Source of the DNA: Segatella copri
GTDB taxonomy: Bacteria; Bacteroidota; Bacteroidia; Bacteroidales; Bacteroidaceae
Assembly: GCF_026015295.1 (NCBI RefSeq)
Contig: NZ_JAPDUW010000001.1
Location: 2,403,501-2,467,500 of the forward strand
Length of the DNA: 64,000 bases
Direction: 5' to 3'
Shown here: positions 26,651 to 35,751 of the stretch, in pieces
How positions within the stretch are numbered: the stretch's first letter is position 1
How the letters are laid out: the number at the start of each line of letters is the position of its first letter
The notes under the pieces: generated by a model
Seen by the model: only the letters and a program-made list of their open reading frames with translations
What the model was told of the DNA's origin: nothing
The model's database searches: none
Position numbers and translations under genes: made by a program

Positions 26651-26761
26651 GATTAAAGTATGATTGAGAGTATGAAATATAATTATAATTTGAATATATC
26701 TTAAATTTTGATGGCCATACTTTACAAAATTCTTTTATGTCGGATTTTACTCTTTACTTTG
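26651..26761 (+). promoter_or_regulatory. conjugation operon control region with shared 26-bp motif
   Basis: Positions 26651-26676 are identical to 62940-62965, upstream of the other ICE operon. From the end of the motif to the G ending the -7-like box (TACTTTG, 26755-26761) is 85 bp, exactly as in the second copy. The -7 box here is one base short of TAnnTTTG and no good -33 box is seen, so activation by a factor bound at the motif is plausible. The sequence between is AT-rich, with partial similarity only next to the motif. Confidence 0.65.
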
Positions 26762-26824
26762 CACTCGCAACTGGCACTTTTGCCACTGCATAGAGTATAA
26801 ATCATCAATAAAACAAAGTATTAT

Positions 26825-27361
26825 ATGAGTCCATTTTTGATATTCGCAATCAGCCTTACCATTGCATACGCCATCTACTATGCGGTGATGATAACCAGAG
26901 ACCTGTATGGTAAGAAGGAAGAAGCCAAGAGCAACGAGGAAATGTTTGACATCAGCAACATAACGGAAGAGGAAGCCGCAGTAGCCGTCAATGAAAGCGA
27001 TGGTGGCTTTAGCGTTGCCGACAAGCAATACGACACGAGTTTCCAAGACGGCACATCATACGATGAGGGCTATGGTATGGGAACAGAGAACAACGGAATG
27101 AGTGGTTATTCTCCAGAAACGGATTCTTCCGGCAGAGAAGATGATGTTGATGAAGACGAAGGAAATGATGTCAACCAACAGAAGCCGAAGAACGCAGCCG
27201 AGTCGTTGCAGGAAAAGATGGATGGGCAGATGGAGTCCACTTCTCCCATATGGATAGACGGACTATGGCAGGACGACTTCACGGAGAGCCTATTGAAACA
27301 AGGCGAGACAAAGCCAGGACAACCAAACATCAAAACAATACCAGTCAAGGATGAAATTTAG
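26825..27361 (+). CDS. membrane-anchored acidic protein, first gene of tra operon
   Basis: 178 residues: one N-terminal membrane segment (FLIFAISLTIAYAIYYAVMI), then a long hydrophilic, strongly acidic, probably disordered region rich in D, E, G and S. Not recognised. It overlaps the next gene by 11 bp and is therefore part of the conjugation operon, though the sequence does not show a mating-pore role. Confidence 0.6.
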   Translation: MSPFLIFAISLTIAYAIYYAVMITRDLYGKKEEAKSNEEMFDISNITEEEAAVAVNESDGGFSVADKQYDTSFQDGTSYDEGYGMGTENNGMSGYSPETDSSGREDDVDEDEGNDVNQQKPKNAAESLQEKMDGQMESTSPIWIDGLWQDDFTESLLKQGETKPGQPNIKTIPVKDEI

Positions 27362-27689
27362 CCATATCATAAAGAATGTAGTAAGTTCCTTTGTCTTTGC
27401 GCTGCTCCCCCTGTCAGCATCAGCCAAATGCGGTAATGTGGACTATAGCTGGGGAGCAGACGCACTGGCAGGGATGCACGACTATGTGGTGACGATGATG
27501 CTGTATGTGCTGTATCTGACATACGCTGTTGCTGCTGTGATGGTGATTATATCCGCTTTGCAGATATACATCAAGATGAACACAGGGGAAGATGGAGTTA
27601 CCAAGTCCATACTGACGCTGATAGGAGCCAGTCTGTTTATGATAGGTGCATCCATACTGTTCCCAGCATTCTTTGGCTACCAGATTTAA
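27351..27689 (+). CDS. VirB2-like small membrane protein (DUF4134 type), first copy
   Basis: 112 residues: a signal peptide ending SASA, then two hydrophobic segments (about 45-70 and 88-108) separated by IYIKMNTGEDGVTKS. This size and topology match the DUF4134/TraE proteins of Bacteroidetes conjugation systems, thought to be the pilin-like VirB2 counterpart. A second, more typical copy follows at 27794. The ATG overlaps the preceding stop region. Confidence 0.65.
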   Translation: MKFSHIIKNVVSSFVFALLPLSASAKCGNVDYSWGADALAGMHDYVVTMMLYVLYLTYAVAAVMVIISALQIYIKMNTGEDGVTKSILTLIGASLFMIGASILFPAFFGYQI

Positions 27690-27725
27690 GACTCAACTGC
27701 AGAAGAGTATATCATGTGAAAGCGA

Positions 27726-27759
27726 AAACACCTTTCTATATAATTATAATAAGGTGTTT
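27726..27759 (+). promoter_or_regulatory. intra-operon hairpin before traE
   Basis: AAACACCTT (27726-27734) pairs with AAGGTGTTT (27751-27759) across an AT-only loop. It has no T run, so it may stabilise or process the mRNA ahead of the pilin-like gene rather than terminate it. Confidence 0.45.
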
Positions 27760-27793
27760 CCAAACGAATCATTAACAAGTAAAACAAGAAAGA

Positions 27794-28171
27794 ATGTTTA
27801 AGAAAACAACGAACTATTTGAAGAAGACCGCCAAGAGCGTTCTCTCTTCAGGACGCTTGAAGACATTGGCATTTATGCTCCTTGTGGGCGGTGGCATTGC
27901 CATGGCGCAAAACTCGGCAGGTGACTACACAGCAGGAACCACTGCCTTGACAACTGTGACGGAGGAAATAGCCAAATACGTGCCTATTGTGGTCAAGCTC
28001 TGTTATGCCATTGCAGGTGTTGTTGCCGTAGTGGGTGCCATCAGCGTTTACATCGCCATGAACAATGAGGAGCAGGATGTCAAGAAGAAGATCATGATGA
28101 TTGTAGGAGCATGTATCTTCCTCGTGGCAGCAGCACAGGCATTGCCATTGTTCTTCGGTGTGACCAACTAA
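27794..28171 (+). CDS. traE: TraE-like (DUF4134) conjugation protein, second copy
   Basis: 125 residues: a basic N-terminus, signal-like segment ending AMAQ (about 40), then two membrane segments (PIVVKLCYAIAGVVAVVGAI and IMMIVGACIFLVAAAQALPL) joined by the loop YIAMNNEEQDVKKK. Layout as in TraE of Bacteroides conjugative transposons, a VirB2-like pilus or channel subunit. It precedes TraF- and VirB4-like genes, the conserved order. Confidence 0.75.
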   Translation: MFKKTTNYLKKTAKSVLSSGRLKTLAFMLLVGGGIAMAQNSAGDYTAGTTALTTVTEEIAKYVPIVVKLCYAIAGVVAVVGAISVYIAMNNEEQDVKKKIMMIVGACIFLVAAAQALPLFFGVTN

Positions 28172-28222
28172 CGAGTGAGAGTTATTCCGTGCATATTCAG
28201 TAATTGAGAAACGACGTGAAGA

Positions 28223-28525
28223 ATGGCAAGAGAAGAGCAGGAAATCCGCTACCCCGATTACCCACTGTTCAAGGGACTCCAGAAGCCTCTTGAATTCATG
28301 GGAATACAAGGGCGGTATATCTATTGGGCAGCAGCCACGGCAGGAGGAGCCATCATCGGCTTCATTGCCGCCTACTGTCTGATGGGTATTATTGCAGGAC
28401 TGATAGTGTTGGTCGTGGCAATCACTACGGGTGCAGGTCTCATCATGTTCAAGCAACGGAAGGGACTGCATACCAAGAAGAACGACCAAGGAGTGTTTAT
28501 CTATGCCTACAGCAAGCGCATATAA
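28223..28525 (+). CDS. traF: TraF-like (DUF4133) conjugation protein
   Basis: 100 residues. A soluble N-terminus with YPDYPLFKGLQKPLEFMGIQ, the DUF4133 signature, then two membrane segments (about 32-80) and a basic tail with QRKGLHTKK. TraF is the likely VirB3 counterpart, an inner-membrane protein that works with the VirB4 ATPase. The order traE-traF-traG is conserved; here a small lipoprotein intervenes before traG. Confidence 0.8.
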   Translation: MAREEQEIRYPDYPLFKGLQKPLEFMGIQGRYIYWAAATAGGAIIGFIAAYCLMGIIAGLIVLVVAITTGAGLIMFKQRKGLHTKKNDQGVFIYAYSKRI

Positions 28526-28669
28526 AAATGTGAAACAAAAAAAGTATCGACATGACCAAGATGTGGATGACAAGTAGAAAGTGAACGACTGGTAGGCTCA
28601 TTCTCCCCCAAGGGTGTGGGTCTACCTTTATTTGTTTCAGCGAAAGTATCGCATCTTTGACATAAAAGA

Positions 28670-28993
28670 ATGGTTATGAGCATGAAAGCAAAGAACATTA
28701 TCATTATGGCATTGGCTGGCATATTGCTGACCGCATGCAAGGACAAGACCTACAAGCCACCCACATTGGATGCCATGAGGAGTGCTGACAAGGCAAGAGC
28801 TGCTTGGGCGAGAGAGGCAGAAGAACATCCTGCGACCGTGGAAACACAAACAAGCAGGATGGATTCCACTGCAAAGGATAGTGTATCAACCCTTTATGGC
28901 GAAGAAAGCTACAATACCTCTTATCAAGAGAATGACAACAAATCATCCAGTATGGGAGAAAATCATCAATCATCCGAAGAAACAGAAGAATAA
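28670..28993 (+). CDS. small lipoprotein in tra operon
   Basis: 107 residues (an alternative ATG at 28676). Signal peptide with lipobox LTAC near residue 24, followed by KDKTYKPPTLDAMRSADKARAAW, then a Ser/Glu-rich flexible tail. Resembles small entry-exclusion- or VirB7-type lipoproteins in size and position, but I see no diagnostic motif. The 145-bp gap before it contains an imperfect hairpin (GGTAG ... CTACC, 28591-28630) followed by TTTATTTG. Confidence 0.55.
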   Translation: MVMSMKAKNIIIMALAGILLTACKDKTYKPPTLDAMRSADKARAAWAREAEEHPATVETQTSRMDSTAKDSVSTLYGEESYNTSYQENDNKSSSMGENHQSSEETEE

Positions 28994-28999
28994 ACGAAT

Positions 29000-31558
29000 A
29001 TGGTACTATATGTAATCTTATTTTTCGTGGCAATCTGCATTGGCATGGCCATATCGGTCTATGCCTTTGGTACTGGTGGCAAGCGGAAGAAAATCTTTCA
29101 GGACATCTACTTCTCCGTGGAAGACACGGACGGTATCGGTGTGCTCTATACAAAGACTGGAGAGTATTCTGCCATCCTGAGAATGGAGAACCCAGTGCAG
29201 AAATATTCTGCCAATATAGACAGCTATTATGAGTTCACCAATTTGTTTGCTGCCATCGCACAGACTCTGGGTGAAGGCTATGCCCTGCACAAGCAGGACA
29301 TCTTTACCAGAAAGCAGTTTAAGGATGAGAGTGGCAAGGGACACGAGTTCCTTTCCGAATCCTACTTCCGCTATTTCAACGGAAGAGAACATACGGACAG
29401 TATGACCTATCTGACCATTACGCAGGAGAACAAGAAGAGCCGTCTGATGTCCTTCGACAACAAAAAGTGGCGAGATTTCCTGGTAAAAATCAGAAAGGTG
29501 CAAGACCAACTGAAGGATGCCGGTATCAAGTCGGAGTTTCTGAACAAACAAGAAGCAAGTCTGTATGTTGACCGCTTCTTTGCCATGAACTTCCGTGACA
29601 AGATGGTGAGCATGACAGGATTCAAGGTGGATGACGAGATGATAGGTATGGGTGACAGACGCTGTAAGGTATATAGTCTTGTGGATGTGGATTGCGCCAA
29701 CTTGCCGACACAAATCCGTCCGTTTACCAACATCGAGGTGAACAACACCAGCATGCCAGTGGATCTGGTAGCATTGGTGGACAGCATTCCTGGTGTGGAG
29801 AGTGTGGTGTATAACCAAATCATCTTTGTGCCGAATCAGAAGCGTGAGCTTGCCCTGCTCGACAAAAAGAAGAACCGCCATGCCAGCATGCCGAACCCAA
29901 GCAATCTGATTGCCGTGGAGGACATCAAGCGAGTGCAGGAGGTGATAGCGAGAGAAAACAAGCAGCTGGTATATACCCACTATAATATGATAGTGACGGT
30001 GAAGCCAGACACGGATATACAAAAGTGTACCAACCATCTGGAGAATGCCTTTGGCAGGATGGGCATCCATATCTCGAAGCGAGCCTATAACCAGTTAGAG
30101 CTGTTTGTCAACTCTTTCCCCGGCAACTGCTATGGGATGAATGCCGACTACGACCGATTCTTGACCTTGGGCGATGCTGCCACCTGCCTGATGTACAAGG
30201 AAAAGATTGTGCATAGCGAGGACACACCCTTCAAGGTCTATTATACCGACCGCCAAGGAGTACCAGTAGCCATCGACATATCAGGAAAAGAGGGACGAAA
30301 CAAGCTGACCGACAACAGCAACTTCTTTGTCCTCGGTCCTTCGGGAAGCGGCAAGAGTTTTTATGTAAACTCCATGGTGCGCCAAGCCCATGAGCAGGAC
30401 ACCGACATCGTGTTGGTAGATACAGGAAACTCGTATGAGGGACTATGTGAATACTTTGGAGGCAAATACATATCCTACACAGAAGAACATCCTATCACGA
30501 TGAACCCTTTCAAAATCAAGCGAGAGGAATGGAACATCGAGAAGTTGGGATTCCTGAAGAACCTGGTGATGCTGATATGGAAAGGAAGTCAAGGCACAGT
30601 AAGCAAGACCGAAGACAGACTGATAGAACAAGTCATCAACGAGTATTACGATGCCTATTTCACCACCAAGCGAGTGAGCAACCTCTGTCTCAACACTTTC
30701 TATGAGTTCAGTACTGAGCGACTGCCGAAAATATGCGAGGAGAACGGTCTGCATGGCATAGACCTGTCATCCTACAACTATCTGTTGAAGGACTTCTATA
30801 AAGGAGGCAGCCATGATGTGACGCTGAATGAGAATATGGACAGCAGTCTGTTTGATGAGACCTTCATCGTCTTCGAAATCGACAGTATCAAGGATGATCC
30901 ACTGCTCTTTCCACTGGTGACACTCATCATCATGGACGTGTTCCTGCAGAAGATGCGCATTAAAAAGAACCGAAAGATGCTCATCATCGAGGAGGCATGG
31001 AAAGCCATCGCCTCGCCCATGATGGCGGAATACATAAAATATCTGTATAAGACCGCCAGAAAATTCTGGGCAAGCGTGGGTGTGGTGACACAGGAGATAC
31101 AGGACATCATCGGCAGCGAGATAGTGAAGGAAGCCATCATCAACAACTCGGATGTGGTGATGCTGCTCGACCAGAGCAAGTTCAAGGAACGATTCGACAC
31201 CATCAAGGCGATACTCGGTTTGACCGATGTGGACTGCAAGAAGATATTCACCATCAACCGCTTGGAGAACAAGGAAGGACGCAGTTTCTTCCGTGAAGTC
31301 TTTATCAGGCGAGGACAGACCAGCAATGTGTATGGTGTGGAAGAACCGCATGAGTGCTATATGACCTACACCACGGAACGAGCGGAGAAGGAAGCATTAA
31401 AACTCTACAAGCGAGTGTTGAAATGCAACCACCAACAAGCTATCGAAGCCTATTGCAGGGATTGGGATGCAAGCGGTATCAGTAAGAGCCTCGCCTTTGC
31501 TCAAAAGGTAAATCAGGCAGGAAAAGTACTGAATTTAGGGAACAAAAATAAAAAGTAA
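29000..31558 (+). CDS. traG: TraG, VirB4-like conjugation ATPase
   Basis: 852 residues. An N-terminal membrane segment (about 4-22), a VirB4 N-terminal domain, then the ATPase: Walker A GPSGSGKSF (about 445), Walker B KMLIIEEAWKA (about 660), and the following SVGVVTQEIQDI motif. Peripheral or inner-membrane motor that powers assembly of the mating channel. The fused N-terminal membrane segment is usual in Bacteroidetes TraG. Full length and apparently intact. Confidence 0.9.
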   Translation: MVLYVILFFVAICIGMAISVYAFGTGGKRKKIFQDIYFSVEDTDGIGVLYTKTGEYSAILRMENPVQKYSANIDSYYEFTNLFAAIAQTLGEGYALHKQDIFTRKQFKDESGKGHEFLSESYFRYFNGREHTDSMTYLTITQENKKSRLMSFDNKKWRDFLVKIRKVQDQLKDAGIKSEFLNKQEASLYVDRFFAMNFRDKMVSMTGFKVDDEMIGMGDRRCKVYSLVDVDCANLPTQIRPFTNIEVNNTSMPVDLVALVDSIPGVESVVYNQIIFVPNQKRELALLDKKKNRHASMPNPSNLIAVEDIKRVQEVIARENKQLVYTHYNMIVTVKPDTDIQKCTNHLENAFGRMGIHISKRAYNQLELFVNSFPGNCYGMNADYDRFLTLGDAATCLMYKEKIVHSEDTPFKVYYTDRQGVPVAIDISGKEGRNKLTDNSNFFVLGPSGSGKSFYVNSMVRQAHEQDTDIVLVDTGNSYEGLCEYFGGKYISYTEEHPITMNPFKIKREEWNIEKLGFLKNLVMLIWKGSQGTVSKTEDRLIEQVINEYYDAYFTTKRVSNLCLNTFYEFSTERLPKICEENGLHGIDLSSYNYLLKDFYKGGSHDVTLNENMDSSLFDETFIVFEIDSIKDDPLLFPLVTLIIMDVFLQKMRIKKNRKMLIIEEAWKAIASPMMAEYIKYLYKTARKFWASVGVVTQEIQDIIGSEIVKEAIINNSDVVMLLDQSKFKERFDTIKAILGLTDVDCKKIFTINRLENKEGRSFFREVFIRRGQTSNVYGVEEPHECYMTYTTERAEKEALKLYKRVLKCNHQQAIEAYCRDWDASGISKSLAFAQKVNQAGKVLNLGNKNKK

Positions 31559-31564
31559 TCAAAG

Positions 31565-34126
31565 ATGAAACGACTTCTATCCATCATAATGCTGATAGTC
31601 TGTGTGTTGGCAAAGGCTGACGCACAGTACTACAGCGTGAACTATGACAGGCAGACGGTGGCTGCTATGGCAGCTGCATACGGAACGGAAGCCGTGGCAG
31701 AGGCATACTATAACGAACAGGTGCAGAACATATTGAAACACTATAATGCTGCGGAAGTGGCGAGTGCCGGTATCTATGCCTCCAAGTTTTTGGAGCGCAA
31801 GGCAATGACAGAGTTGGGCATCTGGAACAGTAGCACAGAGAACTACTATTACCGCCGTATCTACAACATGGTGTCGGGCAAAATCATGCCGAAGATATGG
31901 ACGGTGGCAGGAATGATGCTGAAAAGTCCACAGGCTGCCCTGTATTGGGGAACCTATCTGATGAAGATATGTGACGACACCAAGAACCTGTGCATGCAGT
32001 TTGAGAGTGTGGTAACAAACAGCACCCTCATATTCTCGGACATCGCCTTTCTACAAATCAACCAGGAGATAGCTGCCATACTGAAACTTTCAGAGATTGG
32101 CAACGTGGATAGGAAGAAGATGTTGGACGATTTGTCGAAGGTGCCAGGCAATTTTACAGTGGACAATCTGAAATCCGACATCGACAATCTGTATAAGGCA
32201 GGAGCCAACCTTGCAGGAGCAGGAATGAATAATATCGGCAATGACCTTTTGCAGAGCAGCCAGTTCAACGAGCTTTTCCAAGGCAAGCTCAGTGCAGCCA
32301 TCGACATTGTGGATAACTATTCCTCGCTGTTCAAAAGTCTCGACAAGAGCGTAGGCAACACCCTCTTGGGCATGATTGGAGGCAAGGACAACGTGGCAGG
32401 ACTTTTCTCTCTTGCCAACTATAACCTCACCTCATGGATGACGGACTATCTGGATGAGACGGCAGGAAACTACTACACGCAAAGATGGTATATCGCCCGA
32501 CGAGACCAAGGACGAGAAAAACTGTGCGACTATGTACCGCCCACCGATGACAACAGCATCTTGAAAGGCGACCACTGGTACAGAATCAACACCAAGGATG
32601 CCAACTTCTATCCCAACAATAGCCAAAAGGAAGCCATCCTGCAAAACTCGGAGAATCATGCAGGATGGTCAAGGACAAGGGTGCAACAGCTCAACAACCA
32701 GAATGATGGCTTTACCTACAGTATCAGCTATTTGTTGAACAGCTACATCATCAGTAGCAAGAAAAAAGGACAGAAACAGAAGGCATACGCCTACGAGATA
32801 CAGGTGTACAAGAGTTGGAACAGAACAGAAGAAGTGTATGAGGCAGTCTTTGACTCCTATTCGATGGACTTGAACACCTTCAAGGCACAACTGCAAGCCC
32901 AGTTGAGCGAATGGAATGACAACGAGGAAGGCTATACCTATTATATAGGCAGTGATGCACGCAACTACTATCAGGCAACCGATGCCGCCAAACTGAAGGG
33001 ATGCGAGAGCGTGACCATCAGTGTGACATGCTGCGACGGTGTGCAGTTGGGGCAAGGCACCACACAATACAAATGCAAGAGTTGTGGCGGTTCGCTGAAT
33101 GACCACAGCAAGAAATGCGCCATGACAACATCGGTGACAGAAAACACCCTCGACCTCTCGGACTTGTATAAACAAGAGCAGGAAGCCAATGCCAAGATAG
33201 CCTCTCTGCAATCTCAAATCAGTCAGTTGGAAGCCGAGAACAAGTCACTTGTCAAGCAAATCGCCAATGCAAGTGTGGAAGATGCAGCCAAGTATCGGGA
33301 GCAATACAACAAGAACAAGGCTTCCATCGAACAACTGAACAAAGAACTTGCCACATGGCAACAGAAACAAAGGGAAATAGAGGAAGCCAAGGCAGAGGCA
33401 GGAAAGGACAATGACGTGGCGACGGATGACTACTATCGCATACCAGCCATTATGAACGACTGCAAGAGTGCCTACAACCTGACTTGGCAAGGGGAAGGAA
33501 CATGGAGCGGCTATACTTACATTCGAAAAGCCACCATGCCCAACATCAACGGCATCATCACCTTCAAGGCAACATTGAAAATCGCCCGAAAGCCGAAATA
33601 TTTCTTGGGCATCAAGATACACAGAGCAATCCTGCAAATCAGTTGGGAACTGACATCGGAATACACCAACACCTCGGTAGTGGATGTGATAACGCTTGAC
33701 CCAAGCAAGACCGAGCAGGAAAAGGCGGACGAAGTGAACAAGCGCATCTCGGAAATCGCACAGGAATATCCATCGTGCAAGATAACCACCGAATATGCTA
33801 AGAGCGCACCTGCCGATGACAATAACACCGATGATACCTTTCATCTGCTATGGTCGAGCGATAGGTTAGAGATAGCCAGAGAGGTGGACAGCAGAATCAC
33901 CAAGATATACGCAGACTTGGTATCGTTGGAGAAGATGATGCACTACAAGCGCAACATCATCGACGTGCTGATGGACATCGCTCCACATATCAATGCTGAC
34001 GAAGGACGACGGTTGACACTGGTGGAGAAATGCAAGAAACGTTGGTTAAGGAAAGCTGCCGACACCAAACATTCAGATGATTATCACGGCAAGTTTAATG
34101 ATGAAGACAATGAAAATGAGAAATAG
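31565..34126 (+). CDS. large exported protein of the conjugation operon
   Basis: 853 residues, signal peptide ending KADAQ, no other strong membrane segment. The first 330 residues are helical and similar in style to TraI-type exported conjugation proteins. A central CCDG ... YKCKSCGG ... KKC cluster (about 492-520) looks like a zinc ribbon or disulfide-bonded knuckle. A long coiled coil follows (about 540-620). The C-terminal third is beta-rich then helical. It sits between VirB4 and TraJ, where traI lies in other elements. Function unknown; periplasmic scaffold is a guess. Confidence 0.6.
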   Translation: MKRLLSIIMLIVCVLAKADAQYYSVNYDRQTVAAMAAAYGTEAVAEAYYNEQVQNILKHYNAAEVASAGIYASKFLERKAMTELGIWNSSTENYYYRRIYNMVSGKIMPKIWTVAGMMLKSPQAALYWGTYLMKICDDTKNLCMQFESVVTNSTLIFSDIAFLQINQEIAAILKLSEIGNVDRKKMLDDLSKVPGNFTVDNLKSDIDNLYKAGANLAGAGMNNIGNDLLQSSQFNELFQGKLSAAIDIVDNYSSLFKSLDKSVGNTLLGMIGGKDNVAGLFSLANYNLTSWMTDYLDETAGNYYTQRWYIARRDQGREKLCDYVPPTDDNSILKGDHWYRINTKDANFYPNNSQKEAILQNSENHAGWSRTRVQQLNNQNDGFTYSISYLLNSYIISSKKKGQKQKAYAYEIQVYKSWNRTEEVYEAVFDSYSMDLNTFKAQLQAQLSEWNDNEEGYTYYIGSDARNYYQATDAAKLKGCESVTISVTCCDGVQLGQGTTQYKCKSCGGSLNDHSKKCAMTTSVTENTLDLSDLYKQEQEANAKIASLQSQISQLEAENKSLVKQIANASVEDAAKYREQYNKNKASIEQLNKELATWQQKQREIEEAKAEAGKDNDVATDDYYRIPAIMNDCKSAYNLTWQGEGTWSGYTYIRKATMPNINGIITFKATLKIARKPKYFLGIKIHRAILQISWELTSEYTNTSVVDVITLDPSKTEQEKADEVNKRISEIAQEYPSCKITTEYAKSAPADDNNTDDTFHLLWSSDRLEIAREVDSRITKIYADLVSLEKMMHYKRNIIDVLMDIAPHINADEGRRLTLVEKCKKRWLRKAADTKHSDDYHGKFNDEDNENEK

Positions 34127-34916
34127 AAAAGAATACAAGGCTGATGCAGCGGAGAGGGTTGCAGGGTCAGTGAGCAAGAAGCGACGAATGGATATTGTGA
34201 GAACATTGCTGGTAGCTATCTTGCTCCTCGCCCTCCCCTCTAAAACATTCGCCCAATGGGGATTTGATGTTGCCAGCGTAGAAGCCTACATCAATGACCA
34301 CAAGAAACAGCGGAGTCTGTTGCTTGCACGAAGCACCTTGGAATACAGCAACAAACTGTTGCACGGTTACAGTAAGGACGAGACCAAGGCATACAAGGAA
34401 CTGAACGTGGACCTGGATAAGTACACCAGAGCGTTCGATGTGATAGATGTGCTATATCAAAGTTTACGAACCAGTTTGAACGTGTACTCCACCTACGAGG
34501 GTGTGAGCGACAGAATATCGGACTATAAGAAGCTGTTGGATGACTACAACAAAAAAGTCATCAAACGAAAGCGCATCTCGCTTGCCGATACCATACTGAT
34601 AGGCATCAACCGACGAGCCATAGAGAATATCGCAAATGAAGGCGAATACCTCTACAAAAGCGTGAGCGACTTGGTGCTGTATGCCACAGGAGCGGCAGCG
34701 TGTTCTACGGCAGACCTTCTTGTGGTGTTGGAAAGCATCAACACCTCGCTTGACAACATAGAGAAGCATCTGAACAAAAGCTACTTTGAGTCGTGGCGAT
34801 ATATCCAAGTGCGCATCGGCTATTGGAAAGAAAAGGTTTACCGAACCAAAAGCAAGCAGCAAATACTGGAAGATGCCTTCGGTCGGTGGCGAGTGGCAGG
34901 TAAACTCGGATATTGA
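34077..34916 (+). CDS. exported helical protein of the conjugation operon
   Basis: 279 residues if the ATG at 34077 is used, overlapping the previous gene by 50 bp. The internal ATG at 34188 (MDIVRTLLVAILLLALPS) gives a standard signal peptide and may be the true start. The mature part is helical and charged (VEAYINDHKKQRSLLLARST; DYKKLLDDYNKKVIKRKR). Not recognised; conserved position suggests a periplasmic mating-channel part. Confidence 0.55.
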   Translation: MIITASLMMKTMKMRNRKEYKADAAERVAGSVSKKRRMDIVRTLLVAILLLALPSKTFAQWGFDVASVEAYINDHKKQRSLLLARSTLEYSNKLLHGYSKDETKAYKELNVDLDKYTRAFDVIDVLYQSLRTSLNVYSTYEGVSDRISDYKKLLDDYNKKVIKRKRISLADTILIGINRRAIENIANEGEYLYKSVSDLVLYATGAAACSTADLLVVLESINTSLDNIEKHLNKSYFESWRYIQVRIGYWKEKVYRTKSKQQILEDAFGRWRVAGKLGY

Positions 34917-34959
34917 GAGAACGAAGAATTTATAATTCCATATATAATAATGTATAGGC

Positions 34960-35745
34960 ATGGATAGAAAGAAAACAAGAATAGGAACCATCATGTTGAT
35001 GTTGGGAGTCGCTATCAGCGGCAATGCCCAAAGTGGTGTAACATACAATCATGACAGTTCGAAAAAGAACCAGATAACGGTGATGGAAATCGGTAGTGGT
35101 AGTCTGTCACCAGAATTGTACTATCAGTTACTGCACAGCAGTTACAAGAAGTCGGCTGCGAGTAAGAACAAACTTGGTTTTCGTACAACGGCAGGAATCG
35201 GAGCCTTCAATCAAGTGGAATATGCCGAAGCCATCGACTCCGCCCTGACCAAGAGAGCAGAGATTGAGGCGTTGAATATGGCAGACCGACAGGTGGATCT
35301 GGCATGGAAGGTGGAAGGAAGCAAGATAAACAGCAAGATGGATGCCTTCAAGAAGAACATCGACCGCATCCTGCCTGTAGGCGGATCCATCGGTGACAAG
35401 CAACGCTGGACAGAATACTATCATGTCTATGAGACAGCCATCAAAGCCACCAAGGATGCCTATATGCCCAATGCCAAGCGTAAGAAGATATACCTACAGA
35501 TTTATGCAGATGTGGCAAAACAGAACGAGACACTTGTGAAGCAACTGGTGCAGATTTCGAATGCCAGCAAGACCAAGGAATTGTTGACAGCAAACGGCAA
35601 CTACCAGACCGCCAACAAACGAAGTATCATCAGCAGTGCATCCAGCAAATGGCGAGAGGCAGGAGTGGCAGTGAGAAACAACACATCTTCTGGCAGTAAT
35701 AACGGTTCGAACGAGGATGACAATGATTTGAAAATAAATAGATAA
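34960..35745 (+). CDS. exported protein of the conjugation operon
   Basis: 261 residues with a signal peptide ending GNAQ. The mature protein is polar and helical, with a Ser/Asn/Gly-rich acidic C-terminus. No recognised family. It ends 6 bp before traJ and is in the operon by spacing. Confidence 0.55.
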   Translation: MDRKKTRIGTIMLMLGVAISGNAQSGVTYNHDSSKKNQITVMEIGSGSLSPELYYQLLHSSYKKSAASKNKLGFRTTAGIGAFNQVEYAEAIDSALTKRAEIEALNMADRQVDLAWKVEGSKINSKMDAFKKNIDRILPVGGSIGDKQRWTEYYHVYETAIKATKDAYMPNAKRKKIYLQIYADVAKQNETLVKQLVQISNASKTKELLTANGNYQTANKRSIISSASSKWREAGVAVRNNTSSGSNNGSNEDDNDLKINR

Positions 35746-35751
35746 GGAGTT

